DNA from: DASZPJ01 sp035550295
GTDB taxonomy: Bacteria > Patescibacteriota > Saccharimonadia > Saccharimonadales > UBA4665
Length of the DNA: 53,567 nucleotides
Direction: 5' to 3'
Assembly (NCBI GenBank): GCA_035550295.1
Contig: DASZPJ010000038.1
Location: 1 to 53,567, forward strand
Each line of letters begins with the position of its first letter. Position 1 is the stretch's first letter. The notes beneath the pieces were generated by a model. That model searched no databases, was not told the origin of the DNA, and saw only the letters and a program-made list of their open reading frames with translations. This document shows positions 17,445 to 27,700 of the stretch, piece by piece. A program made the position numbers and the translations under genes.

Positions 17445-17996
17445 ATGAATGTTAAAAAACCCTTAGTGGTGGCTGGCGTAGCTTCGACTTTAGCTGTCGG
17501 CGGTGTCTCTGGTCTCGGCGTTGTTTCGGCGGCGACCAATGATAGTGCGACGTCTGACAATCCAATGAGTAGCCTGGTGGATGCGATTGCCAGTAAGTTC
17601 CACCTAAACAAAAGCGATGTACAGGCAGTGGTCCATGCCGACCGCCAGCAACACGAGGCCGAGCGTGAAAAGCGCCAAGCTGCCGAGCTGGACAAGCTGG
17701 TCACCGACGGCAAACTTACCAGCAGCCAAAAAGATTTGATCGTCGCCAAGCAGGCCGAGGTCAAAACTTTCATGGATTCGCTAAAAGATAAGTCTGAGAC
17801 GGACCGGCGTACTGCCATGAAGACTGAGCGCACCCAGCTAGAAGCTTGGGCCAAGCAGAATAATTTGCCGGCGGCAGATTTACGCTTCGTTTTGCCATTT
17901 GGTCCGGGCGGACCTGGCGGCATGCATGGGCCAGACGGTCCAGCGCCTGGCGATAGTTCATCTAATTCGTCAAACTCTTCCAGCTCCAGCAACTAG
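17445..17996 (+). CDS. Secreted protein with DUF2680-like helices
   Basis: 183 residues from the ATG at 17445, supported by AAAGGAG at 17433-17439. An upstream in-frame extension is possible but has no ribosome site. The N-terminus (MNVKKPLVVAGVASTLAVGG) is a signal peptide with likely cleavage after VSAA. The middle contains LDKLVTDGKLTSSQKDLIVAK, the kind of repeat found in DUF2680-type secreted proteins of unknown role. The C-terminal tail is Pro/Gly-rich (FGPGGPGGMHGPDGPAPG) and ends in a Ser/Asn run, probably disordered and surface exposed. Likely an extracytoplasmic protein. Confidence 0.72.
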   Translation: MNVKKPLVVAGVASTLAVGGVSGLGVVSAATNDSATSDNPMSSLVDAIASKFHLNKSDVQAVVHADRQQHEAEREKRQAAELDKLVTDGKLTSSQKDLIVAKQAEVKTFMDSLKDKSETDRRTAMKTERTQLEAWAKQNNLPAADLRFVLPFGPGGPGGMHGPDGPAPGDSSSNSSNSSSSSN

Positions 17997-18005
17997 CCAC
18001 GAGCA

Positions 18006-18039
18006 CCATAGCCGCTCGTCTCCCGGCCAGCGGCTATGG
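18006..18039 (+). repeat. Perfect 11-bp inverted repeat
   Basis: CCATAGCCGCT (18006-18016) and AGCGGCTATGG (18029-18039) with a 12-base loop. It could terminate the upstream transcript, but no T-run follows, so rho-independent termination is not supported. It lies directly before the tig promoter. Confidence 0.7.
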
Positions 18040-18046
18040 CTACCAG

Positions 18047-18075
18047 GTGACAGACTGTCCGAGATCTGTTAAACT
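18047..18075 (+). promoter_or_regulatory. tig promoter, leaderless arrangement
   Basis: GTGACA (18047-18052), 17 bases, TAAACT (18070-18075) with an extended -10 TG at 18067-18068. The -10 ends eight bases before the ATG at 18084; no Shine-Dalgarno. Confidence 0.65.
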
Positions 18076-18083
18076 AGTCATCT

Positions 18084-19376
18084 ATGAATTTAAATCGGGA
18101 AACCCTCACCTCAACCAAAGTCAAATTAACCGTTGCCGCCGACCAGGACGAACTCGACCGTGTCAAAGAACACGTGCTGAAAGAACTCAGTTCCAGCGTC
18201 AAAGTCCAAGGCTTTCGTGCCGGTAAAGCGCCAGCGGCCCTACTCGAAAAGCAGATCGACCCGGCTCGCCTGCAAACTGAATTTTTGGACCACGCCATCA
18301 ACGATTTGTATGCTCCGGCAGTTCAAGAGCTGAAATTGCGGCCAGTTGCCCAGCCACAGATCAATGTCACCAAGTTCGTGCCGTTCACGACATTGGAATT
18401 TACGGCCGAAGTTGAAGTTGTTGGCGACATCAAACTGGCCAATTATAAGACCATCAAATTGACGCCAACCAAAGCCGAAGTGACGGCCGCCGATGTCAAC
18501 AAAATTATTGAAAACCTGCAAGAGCGCGGTGCCACCAAGACTAGCGTTAACCGGGCTGCCAAAAACGGCGACGAAGTATTAATTGACTTCAGCGGTTCTG
18601 ATGCCAAGACCAAAGACCCGATTGCTGGTGCTGACGGCAAAGACTACCCGCTGACGCTGGGCAGCAACAGCTTTATTCCTGGTTTTGAAGACGAACTGGT
18701 AGGATTGAAGGCCGGCGAGACTAAAACCTTCGACATCGTTTTCCCGGCCGACTACGGCGCCAAGGAATTGCAAAGCCGTAAAGTCACATTCGCGGTCACC
18801 GTTCACGATGTCAAAGAGCTGGCCAAAGCCAAGCTGGACGACGAGTTTGCCAAGAGCGTCGGTCCCTTCAAAACAGTTGCCGAACTAAAAGCCGATGTCA
18901 AAAAGCAGCTAACAGCCGAACGCCAGCGCGAAGCCCAGAACCAGTTCGATAACGAACTGCTGCAAAAGATTGCCGATAAGAGTGAAGTTGAGCTGCCAGC
19001 CAGCCTGGTCGAAGAAGAGATTGATCGCATCGAAAACGAAGAAAAGCAGCAACTCGTCTATCAAGGCCAGACTTGGCAAGAGCATCTGGACGCCGAAAAG
19101 GTTACTGCCGAAGAGCACCGCGAACAAAAGCGCGAAGGCGCTGAACGCAATTTGAAAGTCGGTTTGGTGCTTGGCGAAGTTGCCGACAAAGAAGGCATCA
19201 CCGTCACGCCGGAAGAGCTGGAAATTCGTATCATGTTGCTAAAGAACCAGTACGAAGACGATGCCATGCATGCCGAACTGGAAAAGCCAGAAAATCGTCG
19301 CGACATCGCTAACCGCATGATGACCGAAAAAACCCTCGACAAACTCCGGGGCTACGCTACTAAGGCCAAGGCATGA
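18084..19376 (+). CDS. tig: Trigger factor, ribosome-associated chaperone
   Basis: 430 residues. The N-terminal ribosome-binding domain carries VQGFRAGKAP (about 45-54), the signature that docks on L23 at the tunnel exit. An FKBP-type PPIase domain follows (about 155-240: NGDEVLIDFSG, FIPGFEDELVGLKAGETKTFDI), then the long helical C-terminal chaperone domain rich in Glu and Lys. It folds nascent chains and often works upstream of ClpP, which is the next recognised gene. The ATG at 18084 follows its -10 box closely. The stop overlaps the next small gene by four bases. Confidence 0.95.
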   Translation: MNLNRETLTSTKVKLTVAADQDELDRVKEHVLKELSSSVKVQGFRAGKAPAALLEKQIDPARLQTEFLDHAINDLYAPAVQELKLRPVAQPQINVTKFVPFTTLEFTAEVEVVGDIKLANYKTIKLTPTKAEVTAADVNKIIENLQERGATKTSVNRAAKNGDEVLIDFSGSDAKTKDPIAGADGKDYPLTLGSNSFIPGFEDELVGLKAGETKTFDIVFPADYGAKELQSRKVTFAVTVHDVKELAKAKLDDEFAKSVGPFKTVAELKADVKKQLTAERQREAQNQFDNELLQKIADKSEVELPASLVEEEIDRIENEEKQQLVYQGQTWQEHLDAEKVTAEEHREQKREGAERNLKVGLVLGEVADKEGITVTPEELEIRIMLLKNQYEDDAMHAELEKPENRRDIANRMMTEKTLDKLRGYATKAKA

Positions 19377-19651
19377 GCAAGTTGCCGAAGTGGATGACTA
19401 ATCCCAGTGGCGTTACAGTAAGGTCGCCCGAAGCTTGGCCTCGCCGGACCATAACGCCACAAGTTCTCTGGCATTATGACGAGGATGCGGACGTAACGCA
19501 GTTGTTTGCTGTCGACCATCGTGGGCGGGTTAGCAAGTCACTTTACGTGGCTGGAGCCGTTGCCACGGAAGGCATGGTTAACCTCGACGCATTTCCCCCG
19601 CAAGATGAAGTCGATAAGCTAAACGAGCTATTTGTCGAGGAACCGAATTAG
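19373..19651 (+). CDS. Hypothetical protein between tig and clpP, 92 aa
   Basis: Unrecognised soluble protein beginning MSKLPKWMTNPSGVTV. It has RSPEAWPRRTITPQVLWHY, a central DVTQLFAVDHRGRVSKSLYV that could be a beta hairpin, and an acidic C-terminus (PPQDEVDKLNELFVEEPN). The ATG overlaps the tig stop (ATGA), suggesting coupled translation. Its stop falls inside the CIRCE element of clpP, so the two transcription units touch. Confidence 0.6.
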   Translation: MSKLPKWMTNPSGVTVRSPEAWPRRTITPQVLWHYDEDADVTQLFAVDHRGRVSKSLYVAGAVATEGMVNLDAFPPQDEVDKLNELFVEEPN

Positions 19652-19689
19652 CACTCTGGCTTGACGAGTGCCAAATTGCGGCGTAAAAT
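19648..19689 (+). promoter_or_regulatory. CIRCE operator and clpP promoter, leaderless
   Basis: TTAGCACTC (19648-19656), nine bases, GAGTGCCAA (19666-19674): the same half-sites as before clpC. The -35 TTGACG (19661-19666) lies in the operator and TAAAAT (19684-19689) follows after 17 bases. The -10 ends only six bases before the clpP ATG, so the mRNA should be leaderless. Confidence 0.9.
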
Positions 19690-19695
19690 TACTGT

Positions 19696-20295
19696 ATGAG
19701 TATGTTAATTCCTACAGTTATCGAAACCGAAGGCCGCATGGAGCGGGCTTACGACATTTACAGCCGGCTTCTAAAAGACCGCATTATTTTCCTGGGCACC
19801 GACGTTAATGAACACACTGCCAACTTGGTGGTTGCCCAACTTTTATTCCTGCAAGCCGAAGACCCTAAAAAAGATATTTACTTCTACATCAACAGCCCGG
19901 GCGGTAGCGTTTACGACGCTTTGGCAATTTACGACACCATGCAATACGTGACCAACGACATTCAGACTGTCGGTATTGGCGTTCAGGCTTCTGCCGCAGC
20001 GATTTTGTTGAGCAGCGGCACCAAAGGCAAGCGATTCTTGCTGCCATACTCAACCGTCATGATTCACCAGCCATCAAGTGGCACACGTGGTAAAGTCACC
20101 GACCAGGAAATTGACCTGCGGGAATCATTGCGCGTCAAAAAGCTCATAGAAGAAATAATGGCCAAGAACACCGGCCAAAAAGCCGACAAAGTCCATACAG
20201 ACATGGAACGCGACTTTTGGATGACCGCTGCTGAAGCCAAGAAGTATGGCCTGGTCGACGACATCATCACCAGCCCTAAGGCCCTGGAAAAGTAA
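19696..20295 (+). CDS. clpP: ATP-dependent Clp protease proteolytic subunit
   Basis: Serine protease of 199 residues that forms the double-ring chamber used by ClpC. Catalytic residues by alignment to the family: Ser99 in VQASAAAIL, His124 in VMIHQPSSG and Asp173 in MERDFWMTAAEA. INSPGGSVYDALAIYD and YGLVDDII are strongly conserved. The start at 19696 is chosen for its distance from the -10 box; ATG 19702 is a possible alternative. Both the protease and its ClpC partner carry CIRCE sites, so they are predicted to be induced together on heat shock or protein damage. Confidence 0.96.
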   Translation: MSMLIPTVIETEGRMERAYDIYSRLLKDRIIFLGTDVNEHTANLVVAQLLFLQAEDPKKDIYFYINSPGGSVYDALAIYDTMQYVTNDIQTVGIGVQASAAAILLSSGTKGKRFLLPYSTVMIHQPSSGTRGKVTDQEIDLRESLRVKKLIEEIMAKNTGQKADKVHTDMERDFWMTAAEAKKYGLVDDIITSPKALEK

Positions 20296-20361
20296 GTTAA
20301 ATCACAGGCAAGCATAAGCCTTCCGTCATAAACTGTATTTTACCGATTAAGGGAGATTAAT

Positions 20362-21042
20362 GTGCCGATCGATCAAGCTCGCTTCGAATTAGAAACTAAC
20401 GCATATAGCGCCGAACTAATTGCCAAGCAGGTAACGCTTACGGATGAAGAAAGCGTGGGTTGGTTACGCGAGGCTTCGGCGCGTTTATCGAAAGGCGATA
20501 CTCTGGCAGATGAAGTTAGCCGAGATGTGGCGGCAGGCGCAATGCTGTGGATTGTGCGTGGCAGCATAGACTTGCCTTACTATAAGACTAAGACGCCGCT
20601 TGCCAGCTACGGACTGGTTCAGGTTTCGCAGACCACTCCCATGATCAAGCGTCTCACGGGCAACGCACCGGACTGCCAGCTAGACAGAGCGGAAGCAATA
20701 GGCTCCCAGTCTGGAATTGGTGAGCATGCCGTAGTCGCTGGTGTCTTTGCCGCACTTCAAAACTTTGATGCCGACAGCCGTTTCCGGGAAGGGCCAGCGC
20801 TGACGCCTCCTGATCCTAATTACCACCCTTATTACTGCTACGGTAAAGTATCAGGCCCTATTTCAAGGGGTATCAGAGCTGTGCGCAAAACGCTCCGCGA
20901 AGGCTTCAAACCTTATGTAACCGTTGACGAGCACTTAAGCTTTCTGCGCACTAATTATCCGTGGGTCGACAAAGATAATTCCCCATTGTCGGGTGAGCCC
21001 GAAGGCGGCGCAGCTGAAGCGTTGACAGCCAGCCAGTCTTAG
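20362..21042 (+). CDS. Hypothetical protein, 226 aa
   Basis: Unrecognised. GTG at 20362 with GGGAGA at 20351-20356; an overlapping ATG at 20360 is in another frame and soon stops. No membrane segment. Notable stretches: an acidic helical N-terminal third, QSGIGEHAVVAGVFAALQNFD (about 113-133) and PDPNYHPYYCYGKVSGP (about 152-168). The -35 box of the rpoBC promoter lies inside the 3' end of this gene. It is placed between clpP and rpoB but no functional link can be drawn. Confidence 0.65.
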   Translation: MPIDQARFELETNAYSAELIAKQVTLTDEESVGWLREASARLSKGDTLADEVSRDVAAGAMLWIVRGSIDLPYYKTKTPLASYGLVQVSQTTPMIKRLTGNAPDCQLDRAEAIGSQSGIGEHAVVAGVFAALQNFDADSRFREGPALTPPDPNYHPYYCYGKVSGPISRGIRAVRKTLREGFKPYVTVDEHLSFLRTNYPWVDKDNSPLSGEPEGGAAEALTASQS

Positions 21043-21050
21043 CCTAAAAT
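21022..21050 (+). promoter_or_regulatory. rpoBC promoter
   Basis: TTGACA (21022-21027), 17 bases, TAAAAT (21045-21050), the best consensus promoter in the window. It would give a leader of about 175 bases before rpoB. Confidence 0.85.
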
Positions 21051-21057
21051 AGTTAAC

Positions 21058-21231
21058 TAAGAAGTAGTGTAAGCTCAGGGCGCTTATTTTTATTATGAAG
21101 CCAAAACCCCTGACTTAGGATCTTCGGCCGAACCAAAATAATACAAAAACTTCACCTACAAGCACTGGCGGGCATTGGCCCGTTATTGCAATTAAACAAC
21201 CAGCAATTTAAATAGGGGATCTCTGTAGCTT
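21058..21231 (+). other. rpoB mRNA leader with potential structure
   Basis: The roughly 175-base leader contains TAAGCTCAGGG (21070-21080) complementary, with one bulge, to CCCTGACTTA (21108-21117), enclosing a tiny frame encoding MKPKPLT (21095-21118). A weaker CGGGC/GCCCG hairpin lies at 21169-21182. No T-run terminator was found. AGGGGAT about 12 bases before the rpoB ATG may serve as ribosome site. Regulatory function is speculative. Confidence 0.4.
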
Positions 21232-24200
21232 ATGGCAAAACCAGCGACGGTTACGAAACAGCAGCGCGTATTTTTTACTAACAATGACGACAGCCTTGAT
21301 CTTCCAAGCCTAGTTGACCACCAGAACAAATCGTTCCAGTGGTTTATTGACGAAGGTTTGGGCGAACTCTTGGCCGAAATCAGCCCAATCGACGACTACA
21401 CCGGCGGCAAGCTCAGTTTGAGCTTTAAGGATTACCACTTTGGTGACCCTAAACTGACCGAATCCCAAGCCCGCGAAAACAACGTCAGTTATGAAGCGCC
21501 TTTGATGGCCAACGTCGAACTGACTAATAAAGTCACTGGCGAAGTCAAAGAGCAGGAAATTTACCTAGGCGACTATCCTTGGATGACCACCCGCGGTACT
21601 TTTGTGATTAATGGTGCCGAGCGTGTCGTCGTTAGCCAGCTGATCCGTTCAGCTGGCGTTTTCTTTACGGCCGCCCGCACGGCACAACCAGCTTGTACGG
21701 CGCCAAGGTCATCCCCGGCCGAGGTGCGTGGTTGGAATTCGAAACGGCTGCCAGCGGCGCTTTGTATGTCAAGATCGACCGTAAGCGTAAAATTGCTGTT
21801 ACTACCTTGCTGCGTGCCCTTGGCGTCTCCGAAACCCGGATGCGCGAAGCCTTCAAGCATGTCGACACCGGCGCCAAGAGCTACCTTGACGCTACCCTTG
21901 AAAAAGACCCGACCAAAGGCCAAAACGACGCCTTGATCGAAGTTTATCGCCGTTTGCGTCCGGGTGATTTGGCCACCGTCGACAACGCTAAGAGCTTGAT
22001 CGAAAACATGTTCTATAACTTCAAACGCTTTGACTTCAGCCGCGTCGGCCGCTACAAGCTGAACAAGCGCCTGGACTTAGATGTGCCAAACACCGTCGAA
22101 AACCGCGTGATGCGTTTGGAAGACATCGAAGCCATTGTCGCTGAACTAATCCGTTTGAACACTACCCAAGACCCGGCTGACGACATCGACAGCTTGGCTA
22201 ATCGCCGCGTCAAACTCGTTGGTGAACTGGTCCAGCGCCAGTTCCGCATTGGTTTGCTGCGCATGGAGCGCAACACCAAAGACCGCATGTCGATGAGCGA
22301 AATCGAAACAGTTACACCTGGCCAGCTAATCAACGCCCGTCCAGTCGTGGCGGCTGTTCGTGAATTCTTCGCCAGCTCACAGCTTTCGCAGTTCATGGAC
22401 CAGATCAACCCCTTGTCCGAACTGGCCCACAAGCGCCGTTTGTCCAGTATGGGTCCTGGTGGCCTAAGCCGGGAACGCGCTGGTTTTGAAGTCCGTGACG
22501 CCCACGCTACCCACTACGGCCGTATTTGTGCCGTTGAAACGCCTGAAGGCGCTAACATTGGTTTGGTGCTGAACTTGGCCAACTATGCCCGTGTCAACGA
22601 ATACGGTTTCGTGGAAACTCCCTACCGAAAAGTTGTAAACGCTGTGCCGGCCAAAGACGCCGTGGGTCACATTGCCCGCGAAGACCTGACTGACGAAAAA
22701 GGCAAAGTTTTGGTCAAAACCGGCACTAAAATTACAGCCGCCGATGCAGCCAAACTGGCTAAAGTCACAGGCAAGGCTACTTGGCCAGTCAAAGCCAAAG
22801 TTACCAGTGAGGTTGTCTACCTGGACGCTTTTGAAGAAGAGTCAGCCGTTATCGCTGGTGGCGGTAGCGAAGTTGATGAAAATGGCTACTTTGTTAGCGA
22901 CCGCGTTAGTGCCCGTTCACGATTGCAGTCCGGTGAGTACGACGCCAACGAAGCGACCCACATGGACGCCAGCCGCAATCAGATTATTGGTTCTAGCGCC
23001 GGCCTGATTCCATTTATTGAAAAGAACTACGTTTACCGCTCACTGATGGGTAGTAACCAGCAGCGCCAAGCTGTGCCGCTGATCCAGCCGGAGAGCCCGA
23101 TTGTCGGTACTGGTTTGGAAACGACCGCGGCGCGCAACACTGGCCAGGTGATTGTCGCCGAAGAAGCTGGTGAAGTGCTGAAAGCTACTGCCCAAGAAGT
23201 GGTCGTAAAATACAAGAGCCGCACCGCGACTTACTTGCCGGCTCGCTTTACCCGCAGCAACGAAGGCACTTCCATCAACCAAAAAGTGGTTGTCAGCAGT
23301 GGCGACAAGGTCAAAGCCGGTGATGTTTTATGCGAAGGCATGAGTATCGAAGGCGGAGAATTGGCGCTCGGTAAAGACCTGATAGTGGCATTCATGCCAT
23401 GGGCTGGTTACAACTTCGAAGATGCCATCATTATCAGCCGCAAACTGGTTGAAGATGACACCCTGACTTCCGTGCACATCGTTGACTTCATGATCGAAGT
23501 CCGCGAAACCAAATTGGGGCCGGAAGTTGTTACCAGCGATATCCCCAATGTTTCCGAAGAAACCCTGCGCCACCTCGACGAAGACGGCATTGTCCGCATT
23601 GGCGCCGAAGTTCATCCTGGCGACATCCTGGTTGGTAAAATTACGCCAAAAGGCGAACAAGAACTATCTAGCGAAGAGCGCCTGCTTCGCGCTATCTTCG
23701 GTGAAAAAGCCAAAGAAGTCCGCGACACCTCGCAGCGCATGAGCAACGGCAAGCATGGCAAAGTCGTTGGCGTCAAAGTGTTTAGCCGCGAAAACGGTTA
23801 CGAATTGAAAGCCGGCGTTATCATGCAAATCCAGGTCTTCGTGGCCCAGATGCGTAAGATTGCCGTTGGTGACAAACTTGGTGGCCGTCACGGCAACAAG
23901 GGTGTTATTGCCAAGATTTTGCCGATTGAGGACATGCCATTTACTGAAGACGGAACGCCAGTCGATATCGTTTTGAACCCGCTTGGTGTGCCGAGTCGTA
24001 TGAACGTTGGCCAGTTGTTTGAAACCCACCTCGGTATGGCTGCCCGGGCGCTCGGCATGAAAGTTGCCAGCCCATCCTTCAAGGGTGTCAGCACCGAAAA
24101 AATCCAGGAATTGCTCAAAGAAGCCGGCCTGCCAGAAGACGGCAAGCAACAATTGTATGATGGCCGAACAGGCGACGCGTTCACTGAACGCACAACTGTC

Positions 24201-24797
24201 GGCAGCATGTACATGATCAAGCTGAACCACATGGTGGCCGATAAGATCCACGCCCGTTCAACCGGTCCATACACCATGGTTACCCAACAGCCGCTGGGCG
24301 GTAAGGCCCAAAACGGTGGCCAGCGCTTTGGCGAAATGGAGGTCTGGGCACTGGAAGCTTACGGCGCCGCCCACAGCCTGCAGGAAATGCTGACTATCAA
24401 GTCCGACGATGTTTACGGACGATCCAAAGCCTACGAGTCGATCATTAAGAAGACCCCGATTGTCGGTCCGAAAGTTCCAGAAAGCTTCAACGTGCTTGTC
24501 AAAGAGCTGCAAGGTCTTGGCCTGAAGGTCGACCTAGCCCACTCTGACCAAGTTGTTGATGCCGAAGAAGTTTTGGCGACTAACATCCACGAAGAAGCCA
24601 CGCACCCGGCTGAAGTCGACGTGCCCAAGGCTGCCATCAGTGACATTGACGTAACCGAAGAAAGCATTGGCGACGAAGATTTCAGCGTCATCGACGTTGA
24701 CGAAAATGGCAGCGCCGACGCGGCCGCTAACGCCGAAGATTTTGTTAGCATTGCGGACGATAACGCCGCAGATGACTCAGAAGGGGAGGAGGCCTAA
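21232..24797 (+). CDS. rpoB: RNA polymerase beta subunit, apparent frameshift near 21670-21680
   Basis: The frame from 21232 encodes a normal RpoB N-terminus up to SQLIRSAGVFFTA, then runs into unrelated sequence and stops at 21936. The family sequence continues in another frame as HGTTSLYGAKVIPGRG and runs to 24797. A single missing base around GCCGCCCGCAC (21670-21680) would restore one continuous protein of about 1188 residues. Downstream landmarks are intact: RLSSMGPGGLSRERAGFEVRD, GYNFEDAIIISRKL, GDKLGGRHGNKGVI and PYTMVTQQPLGGKAQNGGQRFGEMEVWALEAYGAA in separate blocks. The last about 75 residues form an Asp/Glu-rich tail not found in typical RpoB. A sequencing or assembly error is the simplest explanation for the break. 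Confidence 0.9.
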
Positions 24798-24798
24798 T

Positions 24799-27700
24799 AT
24801 GACACCATCACAACGCTACAACAACACTGGTACCGATATTGCCGATTTTGATGCTGTCCGCCTGGCCGTTGCCAGCCCGAACGACATCCTTGATTGGAGC
24901 TATGGCGAAGTAACCAAGCCCGAAACCATCAACTACCGTACCCAAAAACCAGAACGCGACGGTTTGTTCTGCGAACGGATCTTTGGCCCGGTCAAAGACA
25001 TCAACCCGCACGATGCTAAATACAAGGGCGTGCGTAGCCGCGAAGCCGCCGTCGACAAAAACGGCGAACTGGTTACCCGCAGCATTGTCCGCCGCGAACG
25101 CATGGGCCACATCAACCTGGCCGTTCCGGTTAGCCACATCTGGTTCCTGCGCGGCACGCCAAGTGCCATGGGCCTGCTATTAGGCATGACCGTCAAAAAC
25201 CTGGAACGAGTGGCCTACTTTGCCAGCTACATCATTAAAGAAGCTGACGCCGAGAAGATTGCCCAGTTGCTGGCCGACAAGGAAGCCGAATTCGCGGCCG
25301 CCAAAGAAGCCATCAAATTGCGTTACGAAAAAGAAGCCGAAACCGAAAAAGCCGACGTTAAGGCCTTGGCTGAAGCCCAAACTAAAGAAACTGAACAGCT
25401 TACTAAAGACTTTGAACTGTATCGCGACCAAATCAGCGGTTTGACCCGCTTGGCGCTAATTAACGAAACTGACTACCGCAATTTGCCAGATGAAGTCCGA
25501 TCACTCATCAAGGTTGGCATGGGCGGCGCAGCTTTGAAAGAATTGCTGGAATCAGTCGACCTGAAGCAACTCATCGAAGAGCTCGACGCTGAAGCTACCG
25601 AAGCCAAAGGCCAACGCCGCAAGAAGCTAATGAAGCGTCTGCGCCTGCTGGAGTCAATGGACCGTGCTGGCATCAAACCTTCCAGCATGTGTCTTTCTGT
25701 ACTGCCGGTGATCCCGCCGGACCTGCGCCCAATGGTGCAGCTGACTGGTGGCCGATTTGCAACCAGCGACCTTAACGACCTGTACCGCCGTGTCATCAAC
25801 CGTAACAACCGTTTGAAGAAATTGATGGACCTAAACGCGCCGGAAGTCATCCGCCGCAACGAACAGCGCATGTTGCAGGAAGCCGTTGACGCTTTGATCG
25901 ACAACAATAGCGCCCGTTCTGGCCGCGCCGTAGCCGCCACTGGCCAACGCCGCCGCCTGAAGTCTTTGAGTGACATGCTCAAAGGTAAGCAGGGTCGCTT
26001 CCGCCAGAACCTGCTTGGTAAGCGTGTTGACTACTCTGGTCGTTCAGTCATCGTGGCTGGTCCAGAACTCAAGATTAACCAGTGTGGTTTGCCGAAGATG
26101 ATGGCCTTGGAACTGTTCAAGCCATTCGTAATTGGCGAACTGATTGCCCGTGAACAGGCCCACAACATCCGATCAGCCAGTCGGCTGATCGAAATGGGTG
26201 AAACCGTAGTCTGGGACGCATTGGACGAGGTCATCGAAGGCAAGTATGTGCTCCTTAACCGCGCACCATCATTGCACCGTTTGAGCATCCAGGCTTTCCA
26301 ACCAGTACTGATCGAAGGCCGCGCCATCCAATTGCACCCACTCGTATGTAAAGGCTTTAACGCCGACTTCGATGGCGACCAAATGGCTGTCCACTTGCCG
26401 CTATCCGACAAGGCCCAGGCTGAAGCCCGCGACATCATGGCTGCCAACCGCAACCTGCTGAAGCCGGCCGACGGTTCACCAATCCTGCACATCGAACAGG
26501 ACATCGTGCTCGGGTGCTACTACCTGACTTACGAGCGTCCAGGCACCGAAAACGCCAAGCCACGAGTTTTCTCGGGTCTTGACGAAGCCCTGATGGCCTT
26601 TGACGCCGGCAGTGTTACTTTGCAAAGCCGAGTCCGCTTGCCGTTCCGTGGCGCAGTCATCGAGACTACGCTAGGCCGTGTACTGTTCAACGAAATCTTC
26701 CCAGAAGACTTCAAGTTCCAGGACGAAACCATGACTAAGAAGCGCCTGCAAAAGGTGATGGCCAAGGTTTATGCCCAATACGGCCAGGAAAAGACGGCTG
26801 AAATTGCCGACGACCTGAAAGACCTGGGCTTTAGCTACGCTACGACTTCCGGCCTGAGTATGGGCATGGGCGACTTTACGCCGATCGAAGGTATGCAGTC
26901 TGTTCTCGATGACGGTGAAGACCGCGCCGCTGCCATCTCTGACCAATACGATGCCGGTTTCATTACCGACACCGAACGCCACCGTTTGACGGTCGACAAC
27001 TGGACCAAAGCTGAAACTACGGTTCAAAACATGTTGGCTGAACAACTAGTTGGCGAAGACTCGGCTATGTCGATTGCCATCGACTCCGGCGCCCGCGGTA
27101 ACATCCGTAACCTCAAAGACGCCGTGGGTATGTTGGGCGTGCTGCAGGATGCTGCCGGTAATGTCATCGAACTGCCAATTAAGTCTGGCTACATTGTTGG
27201 CCTGAACCCATTGGAATACTTCACCGGTACCCGCGGTACCCGTAAGGCGTTGATTGACATTGCCCTGAAAACCGCCGATGCTGGCTACCTTACACGCCGT
27301 TTGGTTGACGTGTCGCAGGATGTCTTCACTATCGAAGACGACTCTACTGACCCAGGTTTCGCTATGTTGCGGGCCGACGCTGAATTCATTGGCGTTTCCT
27401 ATGCTTCGCGTTTGACCGGTCGTGTGTTTGCTGAAACCCTGAAAGGTTACGGTAAGAAAGGCGAGGTCATCACTGCTGAAGTTGCCGAGCAGATCGAAGC
27501 TGCAACTGACATCGACGGCGTTAAGATCATGAGCGCCCTCAGCTGCACTAACGTCCGGGGCGTTTCACAGAAATCCTACGGTGTTGACCCGGCTACCGGT
27601 TTGCTGGTGGCTGACCATCACCCTGTTGGCGTTATCGCCGCCCAAAGCATCGGTGAACCTGGTACCCAGCTTTCACTGGACTCTAAGCACCGTTCTGGTG

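Noticed and set aside
18006..18039. Intrinsic terminator before tig
   Set aside because: The stem is strong but no T-run follows; kept only as an inverted repeat.
21660..21690. Programmed -1 frameshift in rpoB
   Set aside because: No X-XXY-YYZ slippery heptamer and no obvious downstream pseudoknot were seen; an indel error near a C-run is simpler.
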